Part shown: positions 8,514 through 16,071 of the stretch, piece by piece
How the letters are laid out: every line of letters begins with the position of its first letter
Position numbering within the stretch: the first letter of the stretch is position 1
Assembly: GCA_035510455.1 (NCBI GenBank)
Contig: DATKHB010000020.1
Location: 1-64,000, forward strand
DNA from: DATKGL01 sp035510455
GTDB taxonomy: Bacteria; Patescibacteriota; Saccharimonadia; Saccharimonadales; UBA4665
DNA length: 64,000 nt
Direction: 5' to 3'
The notes under the pieces: model-generated
Told to the model about the DNA's origin: nothing
Seen by the model: only the letters and a program-made list of their open reading frames with translations
Database searches by the model: none
Translations under genes and position numbers: made by a program

Positions 8514-8762
8514 TCAGCCGACCTGCCGATCTGCCCACCCACGAGCGAGGTCGCGAAATAGGTCGCCTGGTTCGGCGCCGGCTGAGTCATGTACGCGCTC
8601 GACGAGCGTGGTCATGATCGAGAGCACCGCCATCATCAATGCTCGCTTGTCGCTTGCCTCATTCCAGAGCGCCCCGACCTGCTGCATATCGTCGGTTTCA
8701 AAGGCCGTTATGAGTTGGAAAGCAAGATTCACAGTTGGATCGGCCGGGTGAGAAGGCGCCAT
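8514..8762 (-). CDS. 82-residue hypothetical protein, translationally coupled
   Basis: Starts at ATG 8762, overlapping the TGA stop of the preceding minus-strand frame as TGATG, a usual arrangement for translational coupling. The product (MAPSHPADPTVNLAFQ...) is acidic and helical, contains two Met-rich amphipathic stretches (TDDMQQVGALWNEASDKRAL) and ends GWADRQVG. No family recognised. Its composition is that of the island. Confidence 0.5.
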   Translation of the reverse strand: MAPSHPADPTVNLAFQLITAFETDDMQQVGALWNEASDKRALMMAVLSIMTTLVERVHDSAGAEPGDLFRDLARGWADRQVG

Positions 8763-9908
8763 CACTCCAGAAAGTACACCGGGCAGTACTTTGGTGGGGT
8801 GTTCGAGCCCGGCCAACACATCCACGTGCAGCGCAGCGTTCGCATGTCGTGAATGTCGTTGCCGACGATCGTCAGGTACTGAGCTACGCAGTCGATCCCG
8901 ATGGCTCCGTTGCCGCAAATCTCGTTGCCGACGATCGTTAGGCCCGAGCAGTAGTTCGCCCATAAGCCATTCTGCGTATTGTTGGCGATCTTGCAGCCGG
9001 TCACGGTGCCGTTGACGGCGTAGATCTTGGCGAGCGTGAAGTGCGAGGTGCTGTCCGGCGCCGTCGTGATGGCGGCGAAGGTCAGGGTCGTCGCCGCGTT
9101 CGAGATGACCGTGACGTACTGCCCCGAGCCGGTGCCGCTCGTGATCGAGAGCTGGTAACCGGCGTACTGGTTGGCGTCCAACTTCTGGTTATGACTTTCG
9201 CCTGGTATAGGCGTCAGGTCGTAGTGAGCAGCATCGAGGCGTGCGGCCTCCTTCCGGCGATAAGAGAAGCTCTCGATCAACTCGTCACTGACAAAGACCA
9301 TGAGAAATTGCTTCTCCGCCAACTTCAAAGCCAGCCCATCGAAGAAGTCGCGCTCACCTACGTAGATATTGCGAATGATCCAACGCAGCGTGTCATCAAA
9401 GTTCTCGAACAAGAACGGGTCTCGGCCCAAATCAGCCGGCAGTAGCTGTGTTAGTGCTTCTCGCAGCTTAGGAAGCGCCGCCAGCAACGACTGAGCGTAC
9501 GTGGTCGCCTCGTCTTTACCGGTGGCAGTAGTCCAAAGTCGGAGTACCTCCTCGACGATCGGCGCAGTCGGGATTGACACGGTGATGCTGTCCTTTGCGG
9601 CGTCCAGCATCGCCGAGGCAACGAAGTCGAAGAACCGGGGTAAAGACTGTCCGGCACATGGACTTTCTTGAGCGATCAGCAGGATTCCAGCCAGTTCCTC
9701 ATACGCGGTTTTCTGTCGCTCGTGGTAGTTGTTCCTTCCTTTGATTTCGAGTTCGCGCATCAGCCGGTACTCGCGGTCGGTCAGATTCTCCTTCCATCCA
9801 AGAAAGTTCAGCGTCGCGCAGAGGATGCGTCGTCGCGTGGGATGGCTGATCTCGTGGAGCGCTGGTCGCCATGCAGGAGTACGCAGAACTGCGAGACAGG
9901 GCTGAGCG
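8762..9908 (-). pseudogene. chimeric fragment: helical domain joined to phage-type beta-helix repeats
   Basis: An open minus-strand frame without a convincing start. The first part (about 9180-9880) reads like a soluble helical protein (REYRLMRELEIKGRNNYHER, FFDFVASAMLDAAKDS, YVGERDFFDGLALKLAEKQ). From about 9180 downwards it changes abruptly to a Gly/Ser/Thr/Asn-rich right-handed beta-helix (GYQLSITSGTGSGQYVTVIS), with two near-identical coils LTIVGNEI and LTIVGNDI. Those are encoded by the DNA repeats at about 8856 and 8921. Such beta-helices occur in phage tail and pectate-lyase-like proteins. The mixture suggests a recombined or decayed gene. The frame continues open beyond 9908, but opposite another gene and in low-quality sequence. 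Confidence 0.45.
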
Positions 9909-10088
9909 TTGATAACCAAGCTCGGCGAGGCCTTGTTAGTCGTCGTGGCGCTAGCGATCGTGGCCCGGGTGGTCTTCGGACTGCTCGGGCCACTGCTCCC
10001 TCTGCTCGTGGTGCTGCTCATAGTCGGGGCGATCTTGACCCGCATCTTCCGCGGTCCAAGAGCGGGCGGCGGGCTTTTCCACAGGTAA
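9909..10088 (+). CDS. small single-pass membrane protein (59 aa)
   Basis: A short gene with TTG start at 9909 and TAA at 10086. The product is almost entirely one long hydrophobic region (LLVVVALAIVARVVFGLLGP then LLPLLVVLLIVGAILTRIF), bent by Gly-Pro, with a basic Arg/Gly tail, i.e. one or two membrane helices. It lies ahead of the next two plus-strand island genes. Small membrane proteins of this kind often precede transfer genes in actinobacterial integrative elements; that link is an inference. Confidence 0.55.
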   Translation: MITKLGEALLVVVALAIVARVVFGLLGPLLPLLVVLLIVGAILTRIFRGPRAGGGLFHR

Positions 10089-10147
10089 TGGCAGTCGGAC
10101 TGTATATTACTATTGACACTGGTCCGACAACTGCGGTATGTCGTAGT

Positions 10148-10203
10148 AGAGGGGCGGCAGCGAACAGCCGAAGCCGATCTGGCGCTGCGCTGCCGACCCC
10201 TCT
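10148..10203. repeat. large inverted repeat upstream of island genes
   Basis: AGAGGGGCGGCAGCG (10148-10162) pairs with CGCTGCCGACCCCTCT (10188-10203): 15 base pairs with a single bulged A and a 25-base loop. It sits between a possible promoter (TTGACA at 10113) and a strong Shine-Dalgarno at about 10251. It could be an operator, a leader hairpin or a transfer-origin remnant; the sequence alone does not tell. Confidence 0.55.
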
Positions 10204-10263
10204 CCATGACCGTCGTCCAAAAAGGACCGGTATTTCATAACGAAGAAGGAAAGGAGGTACCAC

Positions 10264-10461
10264 GTGTCAGACCAGATCATCCGCGTAACTGCTCGCCCGC
10301 GAGCCGATGGGATAGATGTCGATCGGCTGGCCCTGGTCCTCCTTGAAATCGTGAAGCGCCTCCCAGAGAGTCAACGCGACCGGCTGGCAGCCGGGGGCGC
10401 CAAGCTGATCGCTGATGCCGAGGCCCGGGCGAAGATCAGCAAGAGGGAGGGGGCGGCATGA
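10264..10461 (+). CDS. 65-residue hypothetical protein of conjugative-element type
   Basis: GTG start at 10264 preceded by a near-perfect Shine-Dalgarno (AAAGGAGGT at about 10251). The small charged protein begins MSDQIIRVTARPRADGIDVD and continues with a helical region LALVLLEIVKRLPESQRD. It overlaps the next gene by ATGA. The layout (small membrane gene, short charged gene, large ATPase gene) resembles actinobacterial integrative conjugative elements. The homology is from memory and needs a database search. Confidence 0.6.
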   Translation: MSDQIIRVTARPRADGIDVDRLALVLLEIVKRLPESQRDRLAAGGAKLIADAEARAKISKREGAA

Positions 10462-10689
10462 CGGCCGAACTGCTCGTCGGCGACGCCGTCGCTCTGCCAG
10501 CTTCGCTGCTGCTAGTGCGTGCCGCCGAATCCAAGCGACAGCGACGGACGCTCGTTGCCTATCAGCTGAAGTTTCCTCGAGGCCTTGATTGCGACGGCGT
10601 GGAGGCCTTCCTCAGCGGGCTGTCCGGGCTACTGCTGCCATGGTGGAAGCGCTGGTTGGCGGCACTCGTGGCGGCTGACGTGATGGCGA

Positions 10690-10770
10690 GCCTGGGGGCG
10701 ACAAATGAGAACCGTGACCCCTGTGAGAGTGGCCGCGGTTCGCGCTTGAACGTTCTGGTGGAGCATATCG
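10690..10770. repeat. right copy of imperfect direct repeat, overlapping tRNA-Ala 3' end
   Basis: ACAAATGAGAACCGTGACCCC at 10701 and TCTGGTGGAGC at 10754 match the left copy at identical 53-base spacing. The last part is the 3' end of tRNA-Ala, consistent with a right attachment site at a tRNA gene. Confidence 0.6.
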
Positions 10771-10830
10771 GAATCGAACCGATGCCTTATCCATGCCATG
10801 GATACGCGTTAACCTCTTCGCTAATGCCCC
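10756..10830 (-). tRNA. tRNA-Ala (anticodon GGC)
   Basis: 75 nt. Acceptor GGGGCAT/ATGCTCC includes the G3-U70 pair that specifies alanine. Anticodon stem TATCC/GGATA with loop ATGGCAT gives anticodon GGC. T arm ATCGG-TTCGATT-CCGAT, discriminator A, CCA encoded. The D stem is short. It borders the GC-rich island at its 3' side. Confidence 0.92.
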
Positions 10831-10926
10831 GTAGAACATAATAATATTAACATTAATCCTATCTATATAGATGACTCCGTAAGTTATGAGGTCAAAATAA
10901 GGATATCGGGTATAATTTCTATTATT

Positions 10927-11000
10927 GGCGTCGTGGCGGAGTGGTTACGCAGAGGTCTGCAAAACCTTTTATGCCAGTTCAATTCTGGTCGGCGCCTCCA
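10927..11000 (+). tRNA. tRNA-Cys (anticodon GCA)
   Basis: 74 nt. Acceptor GGCGTCG/CGGCGCC, anticodon loop CTGCAAA (GCA), T loop TTCAATT, U discriminator as usual for Cys, CCA encoded. Confidence 0.93.
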
Positions 11001-11060
11001 TTTACTTTTACTCTAAGGACGATTTAATTTAGACTTATAAGAGTAGACTAACAGGCTTAA

Positions 11061-11147
11061 GCGCGGGTGGTGGAACTGGTTTACACGAGAGACTTAAAAT
11101 CTCTTGTCCGTAAGGACGTGCGGGTTCGAGTCCCGCCCCGCGCACCA
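11061..11147 (+). tRNA. tRNA-Leu (anticodon TAA)
   Basis: 87 nt with a class II long variable arm (TGTCCGTAAGGACG). Acceptor GCGCGGG/CCCGCGC, anticodon stem AGAGA/TCTCT with loop CTTAAAA (TAA), CCA encoded. metG starts 16 bases downstream, so they may share a transcript. Confidence 0.94.
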
Positions 11148-11162
11148 TAAATTTATAAAACT

Positions 11163-12599
11163 ATGAATTACTACGTAACAACCTCTATACCATACATCAA
11201 CGGCGAACCTCATTTAGGCACTGGGCTTGAGTTTCTCATGGCTGATGCACTGGCACGATATGCAAGACAACAAGGCAAAACGGTACTATTTTGTACTGGT
11301 ACCGATGAGCACGGTACGAAAAACGCCCAAAAAGCTGAATCGATGGGATTAACACCGGAAGAATTTGCCGATCAAATGAGTAAGCACTTCCTAACCTTGG
11401 CTAAACTACTAAATATTAGTAACGACAGGTTTATAAGAACCACAGACCCCAAACACGAAAAAATTGCTAAAATCATCTGGAAAAACCTTGAAACTGACAT
11501 CTATAAGTCAAAATACACTGGTTGGTATGATGTCAAACAGGAAGAATTTGTCCCAGAAGGTCACGCTGATCCCGAGAGAATGAAACCCGATCAACCACAA
11601 GCCTACCAAAAGCTCGAGGAAGATAACTACTTCTTCAAATTGAGTAAATATACAGACAAGATAAAAGAAGCTATCGAGAGTGGTAAGTTTAAGATAGTCC
11701 CAAAGACTAAACGAAATGAAATATTAAGCCTGCTAAACGAAGGGCTAGAGGACATTAGCATTAGTCGACCTAAGGAGAAGCTGGCTTGGGGGATTGAAGT
11801 GCCTGGTGACCCAACCCAAGTTATGTACGTCTGGTTTGAAGCCTTAATGAACTACATAACTGTCCTGGGGTATCCCGATAAACAAGACTTTAAGGATTTT
11901 TGGCCGGTAAATGTTCAAGTAATCGGTAAGGACATAAGTCGCTTCCATGCGGCTATCTGGCCAGCAATGCTTATGAGCTTGAACTTGCCGCTCCCTGAGA
12001 TGTTGTACGTCCATAGCTTTATCAACGTCAACGGTCAGACGATGAGCAAAAGTCTCGGTAACGGAATCCCGCCCAAGGACATTGTTGATAAATACGGGGT
12101 GGATGCTTATCGCTACTATTTCCTGCGCCATATCCCAAGCTATAACGATGGAGATTTCACTTGGGAGAATATGAAATCGGCCTATGACAGCGAACTAGCC
12201 AACCAACTGGGCAATGCTGTCCAGCGAACAGCCGTTATGATTACGCAGTATCAAAAAGGCACCGTTGGCGATATTCCTCCGACAAAGCACGATCTTGGTG
12301 CCTACCACGATGCACTGACCAAATGTCGATTCGATAGGGCGCTTGATGAGGTTTGGGAACTAGTTAAAGGTTTGAATCAATATATCGATGAGCAGAAGCC
12401 ATGGGAAATCGCTAAATCTGATGATCAATCAAAATTAAAAGAGGTTTTAGCCTATCAAGTGGCTTGTATTTTGGAAATCGCCGATTTATTAGTGCCGTTT
12501 ATGCCAGATACCGTAATGAAAATAAAGGGGATATTTGACCAGGGTCAAGTTAAGTTGCCAGAAAGCACTCTGTTCCCCAAAAAAGACCAAGAAGCTTAA
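11163..12599 (+). CDS. metG: methionyl-tRNA synthetase
   Basis: 478-residue class I synthetase charging tRNA-Met. The HIGH signature is in the form PHLGTG after TTSIPYINGE. The KMSKS signature appears as TMSKSLGNG at about residue 300, followed by the all-helical anticodon-binding domain. The connective-peptide region lacks the CxxC zinc knuckles found in the MetRS1 type, and there is no C-terminal tRNA-binding (EMAP-like) domain, which makes it a minimal form. It heads a run of same-strand genes with tatD 10 bases downstream. Confidence 0.97.
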   Translation: MNYYVTTSIPYINGEPHLGTGLEFLMADALARYARQQGKTVLFCTGTDEHGTKNAQKAESMGLTPEEFADQMSKHFLTLAKLLNISNDRFIRTTDPKHEKIAKIIWKNLETDIYKSKYTGWYDVKQEEFVPEGHADPERMKPDQPQAYQKLEEDNYFFKLSKYTDKIKEAIESGKFKIVPKTKRNEILSLLNEGLEDISISRPKEKLAWGIEVPGDPTQVMYVWFEALMNYITVLGYPDKQDFKDFWPVNVQVIGKDISRFHAAIWPAMLMSLNLPLPEMLYVHSFINVNGQTMSKSLGNGIPPKDIVDKYGVDAYRYYFLRHIPSYNDGDFTWENMKSAYDSELANQLGNAVQRTAVMITQYQKGTVGDIPPTKHDLGAYHDALTKCRFDRALDEVWELVKGLNQYIDEQKPWEIAKSDDQSKLKEVLAYQVACILEIADLLVPFMPDTVMKIKGIFDQGQVKLPESTLFPKKDQEA

Positions 12600-12609
12600 T
12601 TAGAGATCT

Positions 12610-13386
12610 ATGGAACTCATAGACACCCACTGTCACATTCAATTTGATGACAATGACGGCACTAGCGTCAGTGAAATATTGAGTTCTGCTAAAGAAGCTG
12701 GTGTTACGAGGCTAATATGTATCGGTTGTACGCTTCAAGACAGCATCGCTGCCATCGATATGGCAGAGAATAATTCTGGCGTGTTCGCTACCGTCGGGCT
12801 ACATCCTCACGAAGCTAGCAAATACATCAACGACAAGCCATCTCTAGAAAAAGTGGCTAAAATTGTCACGGAGCCGGGGGTCGTAGCCATCGGCGAATGC
12901 GGTCTTGATTATTTCTACAATAATTCACCGGCTGAAGACCAAAAAAAGCTATTGAGATATCAGCTGGACCTGGCCGCAAAGAGCAATTTACCGGTTGTCT
13001 TTCATGTTCGATCGGCTTTTGATGATTTTTGGACAATTTATGATGAATACGTGCCGAAAATCAAAGGAGTAATACATAGTTTTAGCTCAACTAAAGCCGA
13101 TCTTCATGCGATTTTAGACAGAGAACTGCTAGTTGGGCTTAATGGAATCGTGACATTTACTAAAAAAAACGAGCAATTAGACGCCGTTAAGTCCATTCCG
13201 CTTAACTCTTTGGTTTTAGAAACTGACGCTCCCTACTTGACCCCTGTTCCGTTTCGTGGTACAATAAATCAACCAAAACATGTGCGAAGAGTGGCTGAGT
13301 TTTTGAGCGGATTAAGGGGCGAATCCCTAGAAGAGCTCGCTTTAGCAACCACAAAAAACGCGCTTAAGCTTTTTGGGATAGAGTGA
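12610..13386 (+). CDS. tatD: TatD family metal-dependent deoxyribonuclease
   Basis: 258 residues, TIM-barrel hydrolase. Visible metal ligands: N-terminal DTHCHIQFD, the central Glu in GECGLDYFY, the His in FHVRSAFDDF, the His in GVIHSFSS, and LETDAPYLTP, followed by the typical NQPKHVRRVAEFL. Members are 3'-5' exonucleases or DNA-quality enzymes. Location just after metG is the common bacterial order metG-tatD. Confidence 0.95.
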   Translation: MELIDTHCHIQFDDNDGTSVSEILSSAKEAGVTRLICIGCTLQDSIAAIDMAENNSGVFATVGLHPHEASKYINDKPSLEKVAKIVTEPGVVAIGECGLDYFYNNSPAEDQKKLLRYQLDLAAKSNLPVVFHVRSAFDDFWTIYDEYVPKIKGVIHSFSSTKADLHAILDRELLVGLNGIVTFTKKNEQLDAVKSIPLNSLVLETDAPYLTPVPFRGTINQPKHVRRVAEFLSGLRGESLEELALATTKNALKLFGIE

Positions 13387-13390
13387 ATTT

Positions 13391-13630
13391 ATGAACAGTT
13401 TTAGCAAACGCAACCCAGGTGAAGATACCACAAGCTCAAATTCAAAAGAGCAGATTAGTGGCGAAGTTAATATTGTTTTCAACGAGTTCTACCGTGATAT
13501 TAGCGAAGCCAATGCATGTTTCCATGCCTATATTTACGGCTCTAATTCCCAACCCAATTCTGCCAACCAACACTCCCAGCCGACGAACATTACTACACAA
13601 CCTGAAGCGGATCAGGAGATAGCAGCATGA
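13391..13630 (+). CDS. hypothetical protein (79 aa)
   Basis: A small polar protein, family not recognised. Ser/Asn/Gln-rich flanks surround a more ordered core (GEVNIVFNEFYRDISEANAC). Starts four bases after the tatD stop and overlaps the next gene by ATGA, so it is embedded in the operon and probably expressed with its partner. Confidence 0.6.
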   Translation: MNSFSKRNPGEDTTSSNSKEQISGEVNIVFNEFYRDISEANACFHAYIYGSNSQPNSANQHSQPTNITTQPEADQEIAA

Positions 13631-14004
13631 TTAAAATGCTAGACCAGATGAAAATTCAACACCAGACCGATCGGCTCTCTAAAGTACGCCAGCAATTGCT
13701 CCGACAGGAGGCTGCTATTGGCGGTCAGCTATTTGGCCCTATACCGCCACGCGGCAGCCGTTACTTCTTTAGAATGAATGGCCATACCTGGATTTGGCAC
13801 GAAGAATGGACTGACCCTCAGACAAAGCAACGAAGAATCGTCAATACCCGTTATGAGCTACGAAACAACGGTATCTTAAAAGCTCAAAATGGTCAGAATC
13901 TCCGCTACATAGATTCACAAGAAGCCGTCAATCTTTACCAAGCCATCAAGATGTATTGTCAGCGTGTCAGTAGTGAAGTTTACGGCCGACCAGTATCCAT
14001 TTAG
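13627..14004 (+). CDS. hypothetical protein (125 aa)
   Basis: Basic 125-residue protein, family not recognised. An N-terminal helix (QTDRLSKVRQQLLRQEAAIG) is followed by a compact beta-rich part with aromatic residues (RYFFRMNGHTWIWHEEW) and a C-terminal helix. It starts inside the stop of the 79-residue gene (ATGA). No signal peptide or membrane segment, so cytosolic. The conserved-looking Trp/His cluster suggests a real folded domain. Confidence 0.65.
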   Translation: MIKMLDQMKIQHQTDRLSKVRQQLLRQEAAIGGQLFGPIPPRGSRYFFRMNGHTWIWHEEWTDPQTKQRRIVNTRYELRNNGILKAQNGQNLRYIDSQEAVNLYQAIKMYCQRVSSEVYGRPVSI

Positions 14005-14034
14005 AAAATTCATTTCTAACAAAGTAGTTGTTTT

Positions 14035-15198
14035 ATGAAGCACCCTATCTATTTAGACTATGCCGCTGCCACTCCCCTAGACGATCGGGTAATAGAATCG
14101 ATGCAGCCTTATCAAAAAGACAAATTCTATAATCCATCGGCAACCTACTTAAAAGCCAGGAATGTCAGAAAAGACCTCGAAAATGCCCGGGATAAAATCG
14201 CTCTAACACTAGGCGTGAAATCACACGAAATCATATTTACAGCTGGCGGAACAGAAGCTAATAACCTGGCCATAAAAGGCACCCTCGATTCTTTTAAAGA
14301 TGCTCATCTAATCATTAGCTCAATCGAACACGAATCGGTTGTAGAGCCTGCCTTAAATTATCGACATTCAATTGCTGAAGTTTCGGCTACCGGAACTCTA
14401 ATAGTTAACCAGCTACTGTCCTTGGTTACTGATCGCACGGTACTTATAAGCGTAATCTATGCCAATAACGAAGTCGGCACCATTCAGCCCTTAAGAAAAT
14501 TAAGCGAAGGTCTAAAACAAATTCGCGGCGAACGGCTTAAAAAAGGCAACAAAACTCCGATTTACTTTCACACTGATGCCACTCAAGCGGCCAATTATCT
14601 AGACCTGCACGCTCATAGTATCGGGGTAGACCTGATGACTCTAAACGGCGGCAAGATATATGGTCCTAAACAATCCGGCATACTGTTCGTTGCTAGCGGT
14701 GTAAAGCTGAAACCCCTGATCTCGGGCGGCGGCCAGGAGCTGGGCCTTAGAAATGGGACAGAGAATGTGGCGGCCGATATTGGTCTAGCTAAAGCTCTGG
14801 AACTTGCCCGATCTGTTAGTGACTCAGAAAAGTTGCGGTTGAGAAAAATTCAGGAACATTTCTTCAGTGAACTCAAAAATAAATTCCCAAAAGCAGTAAT
14901 TAACGGTGATAAAAAAAATCGCCTTCCGAACAATGTGCACGTGACGTTTCCCAACATTGATAATGAATGGCTGCTTATTAAACTTGATGAAGCCGGAATC
15001 TTAGCAGCCTCCGGCTCGGCCTGCAGTGCCAGTAAGCAGGAGTCGTCACACGTACTTAGGGCTATGGGGATTAGTGACAAACAGGCTCGCAGCAGTGTCC
15101 GTTTTACGATGGGCAAAAATACCTCTTTGCAAGACATCGACGAAGTGTTAAGGGTTCTTGGTCAATTAGTTCATAAAAACTCAAAAATAGTATACTAA
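14035..15198 (+). CDS. cysteine desulfurase (NifS/IscS family)
   Basis: 387-residue class V PLP aminotransferase-fold enzyme that removes sulfur from cysteine for tRNA thiolation and Fe-S assembly. It shows YLDYAAATPLD, the PLP-binding region with Lys in NGGKIYGPKQSG, RNGTEN, and the active-site Cys loop SGSACSASKQ. MnmA at 27.4 kb needs such a sulfur donor; no iscU is nearby, so supply of persulfide for tRNA modification is a plausible main role (inference). It ends 9 bases before the c-like gene. Confidence 0.94.
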   Translation: MKHPIYLDYAAATPLDDRVIESMQPYQKDKFYNPSATYLKARNVRKDLENARDKIALTLGVKSHEIIFTAGGTEANNLAIKGTLDSFKDAHLIISSIEHESVVEPALNYRHSIAEVSATGTLIVNQLLSLVTDRTVLISVIYANNEVGTIQPLRKLSEGLKQIRGERLKKGNKTPIYFHTDATQAANYLDLHAHSIGVDLMTLNGGKIYGPKQSGILFVASGVKLKPLISGGGQELGLRNGTENVAADIGLAKALELARSVSDSEKLRLRKIQEHFFSELKNKFPKAVINGDKKNRLPNNVHVTFPNIDNEWLLIKLDEAGILAASGSACSASKQESSHVLRAMGISDKQARSSVRFTMGKNTSLQDIDEVLRVLGQLVHKNSKIVY

Positions 15199-15207
15199 GA
15201 ATTAATA

Positions 15208-16035
15208 ATGATAAAGCTTATCCGTCTGACAAGCGGAATTTTTCTAGGAATGCTAATTATTGGCATGGGACGCGCCAGTGCCCAAACCGTAGTCCAAGGA
15301 TATTCGTCTTCTTCGACTTTAGAGGATGGCCAAATTGTCCAGACAGTACCGGGTTCACCAAATAAGATTGAGGCCGTCGAGCAAAAAAACGAAGCTAAAA
15401 TGTTTGGAGCAGTCGTTAATCCTGCCAACAGCCCAATAACTCTTTCTGGTGGGTCAAGTAGCGAGCAGTATTACGTCTCGGCGTCAGGCACTTACCCGGT
15501 GCTTGTGGATAATGAAAATGGGCCGATAGCTACAGGTGACTATATTAGCGTTTCATCACTGCCTGGGATCGGAGACGTGGCTTCGTCTAGCGATACCACC
15601 GTGATTGGCAAAGCTACTACCAGTTTTTCGGGCTCGAAAGACAGCATTAGCAGTATTACTACAAAAAACTCAGCCGGCAGTAGTGTAACTCTAAGTATAG
15701 GGGTAGTGTCGGTTAATATAGACATAAATCGTAACCCCAATCTGGTATCTCAAAACGTCAGTGACTTCCCGAGCTTTCTAAGGCAAACCGGTGCATCGGT
15801 TGTTAACAAGCCCGTCAGTACCGTCAAGGCTTACTTGTCGCTTGTGGTTCTAATAGCCAGCTTAATAATTGCTGGATCAATGCTTTATGGGGGCGTCAAG
15901 TCAAGCATAACCGCCATTGGACGCAACCCATTGTCTCGGCCGGCGATAATTAAGGGGCTGATCCAGGTCACCATATCGAGCTTCTTTGTTTTTATTCTTG
16001 GCATATTTGCGGTATATTTACTACTGAGGTTCTAG
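15208..16035 (+). CDS. F-type c-subunit-like hairpin fused to an exported N-terminal domain, no ion-binding carboxylate
   Basis: 275 residues. Seen: signal peptide (1-25, ending ASA-Q), about 170 residues of Ser/Thr/Gly-rich beta-type exported sequence, then two membrane helices (about 208-230 and 249-273) joined by a polar loop AIGRNPLSRPAI. The loop matches the c-subunit loop (AIARNPEA). The N-out/loop-in topology and the C-terminal LGIFAVYLLLRF also fit subunit c. The proton- or sodium-binding Glu/Asp of helix 2 is replaced: the aligned position is about Phe259, and the last 89 residues contain no Asp or Glu. It sits exactly where atpE belongs, ahead of b, delta, alpha, gamma, beta and epsilon. 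I infer a ring component that cannot carry ions. Confidence 0.75.
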   Translation: MIKLIRLTSGIFLGMLIIGMGRASAQTVVQGYSSSSTLEDGQIVQTVPGSPNKIEAVEQKNEAKMFGAVVNPANSPITLSGGSSSEQYYVSASGTYPVLVDNENGPIATGDYISVSSLPGIGDVASSSDTTVIGKATTSFSGSKDSISSITTKNSAGSSVTLSIGVVSVNIDINRNPNLVSQNVSDFPSFLRQTGASVVNKPVSTVKAYLSLVVLIASLIIAGSMLYGGVKSSITAIGRNPLSRPAIIKGLIQVTISSFFVFILGIFAVYLLLRF

Positions 16036-16071
16036 CATAAGCAAATCAGATACGGTGGGATAGATATAAAC

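Larger units (their letters stand above)
7446..10755. mobile_element. GC-rich decayed genomic island adjoining tRNA-Ala
   Basis: About 3.3 kb whose base composition and protein style (Arg/Ala/Asp-rich, GC-rich third positions) differ plainly from the AT-leaning genes on both sides. It is bracketed by the direct repeats at 7447-7530 and 10690-10770 and ends at the 3' end of tRNA-Ala, a common integration target. Contents are partial: an unknown protein, a chimeric beta-helix fragment with a coupled 82-residue gene, a small membrane protein, a 65-residue gene, and the N-terminal piece of a gene resembling actinobacterial conjugative-element ATPases. No integrase or relaxase is recognisable. An assembly chimera should be excluded. 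Confidence 0.65.
10458..10841 (+). pseudogene. truncated N-terminal fragment of a conjugative-transfer ATPase-like gene
   Basis: The first about 75 residues look genuine (YQLKFPRGLDCDGVEAFLSG, then LLLPWWKRWLAA). The pattern recalls the N-terminal domain of large actinobacterial type IV secretion/conjugation ATPase-like proteins. The frame then runs into the right direct repeat at about 10690 and finally through the antisense of tRNA-Ala. Everything after about 10690 is therefore read-through of non-coding DNA and the ATPase domain is missing. The start overlaps the previous gene. Confidence 0.5.

Noticed and set aside
9041..9445. Plus-strand open frames inside the island (also 9668-10240)
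   Set aside because: GC-rich DNA keeps several frames open; these are Arg-rich, lack ribosome binding sites and lie opposite more protein-like minus-strand frames.
14035..15208. Hidden a-subunit gene upstream of the c-like gene
   Set aside because: The space is filled by the cysteine desulfurase and only nine bases separate the genes; no frame in the window has a-subunit helices with the conserved Arg.
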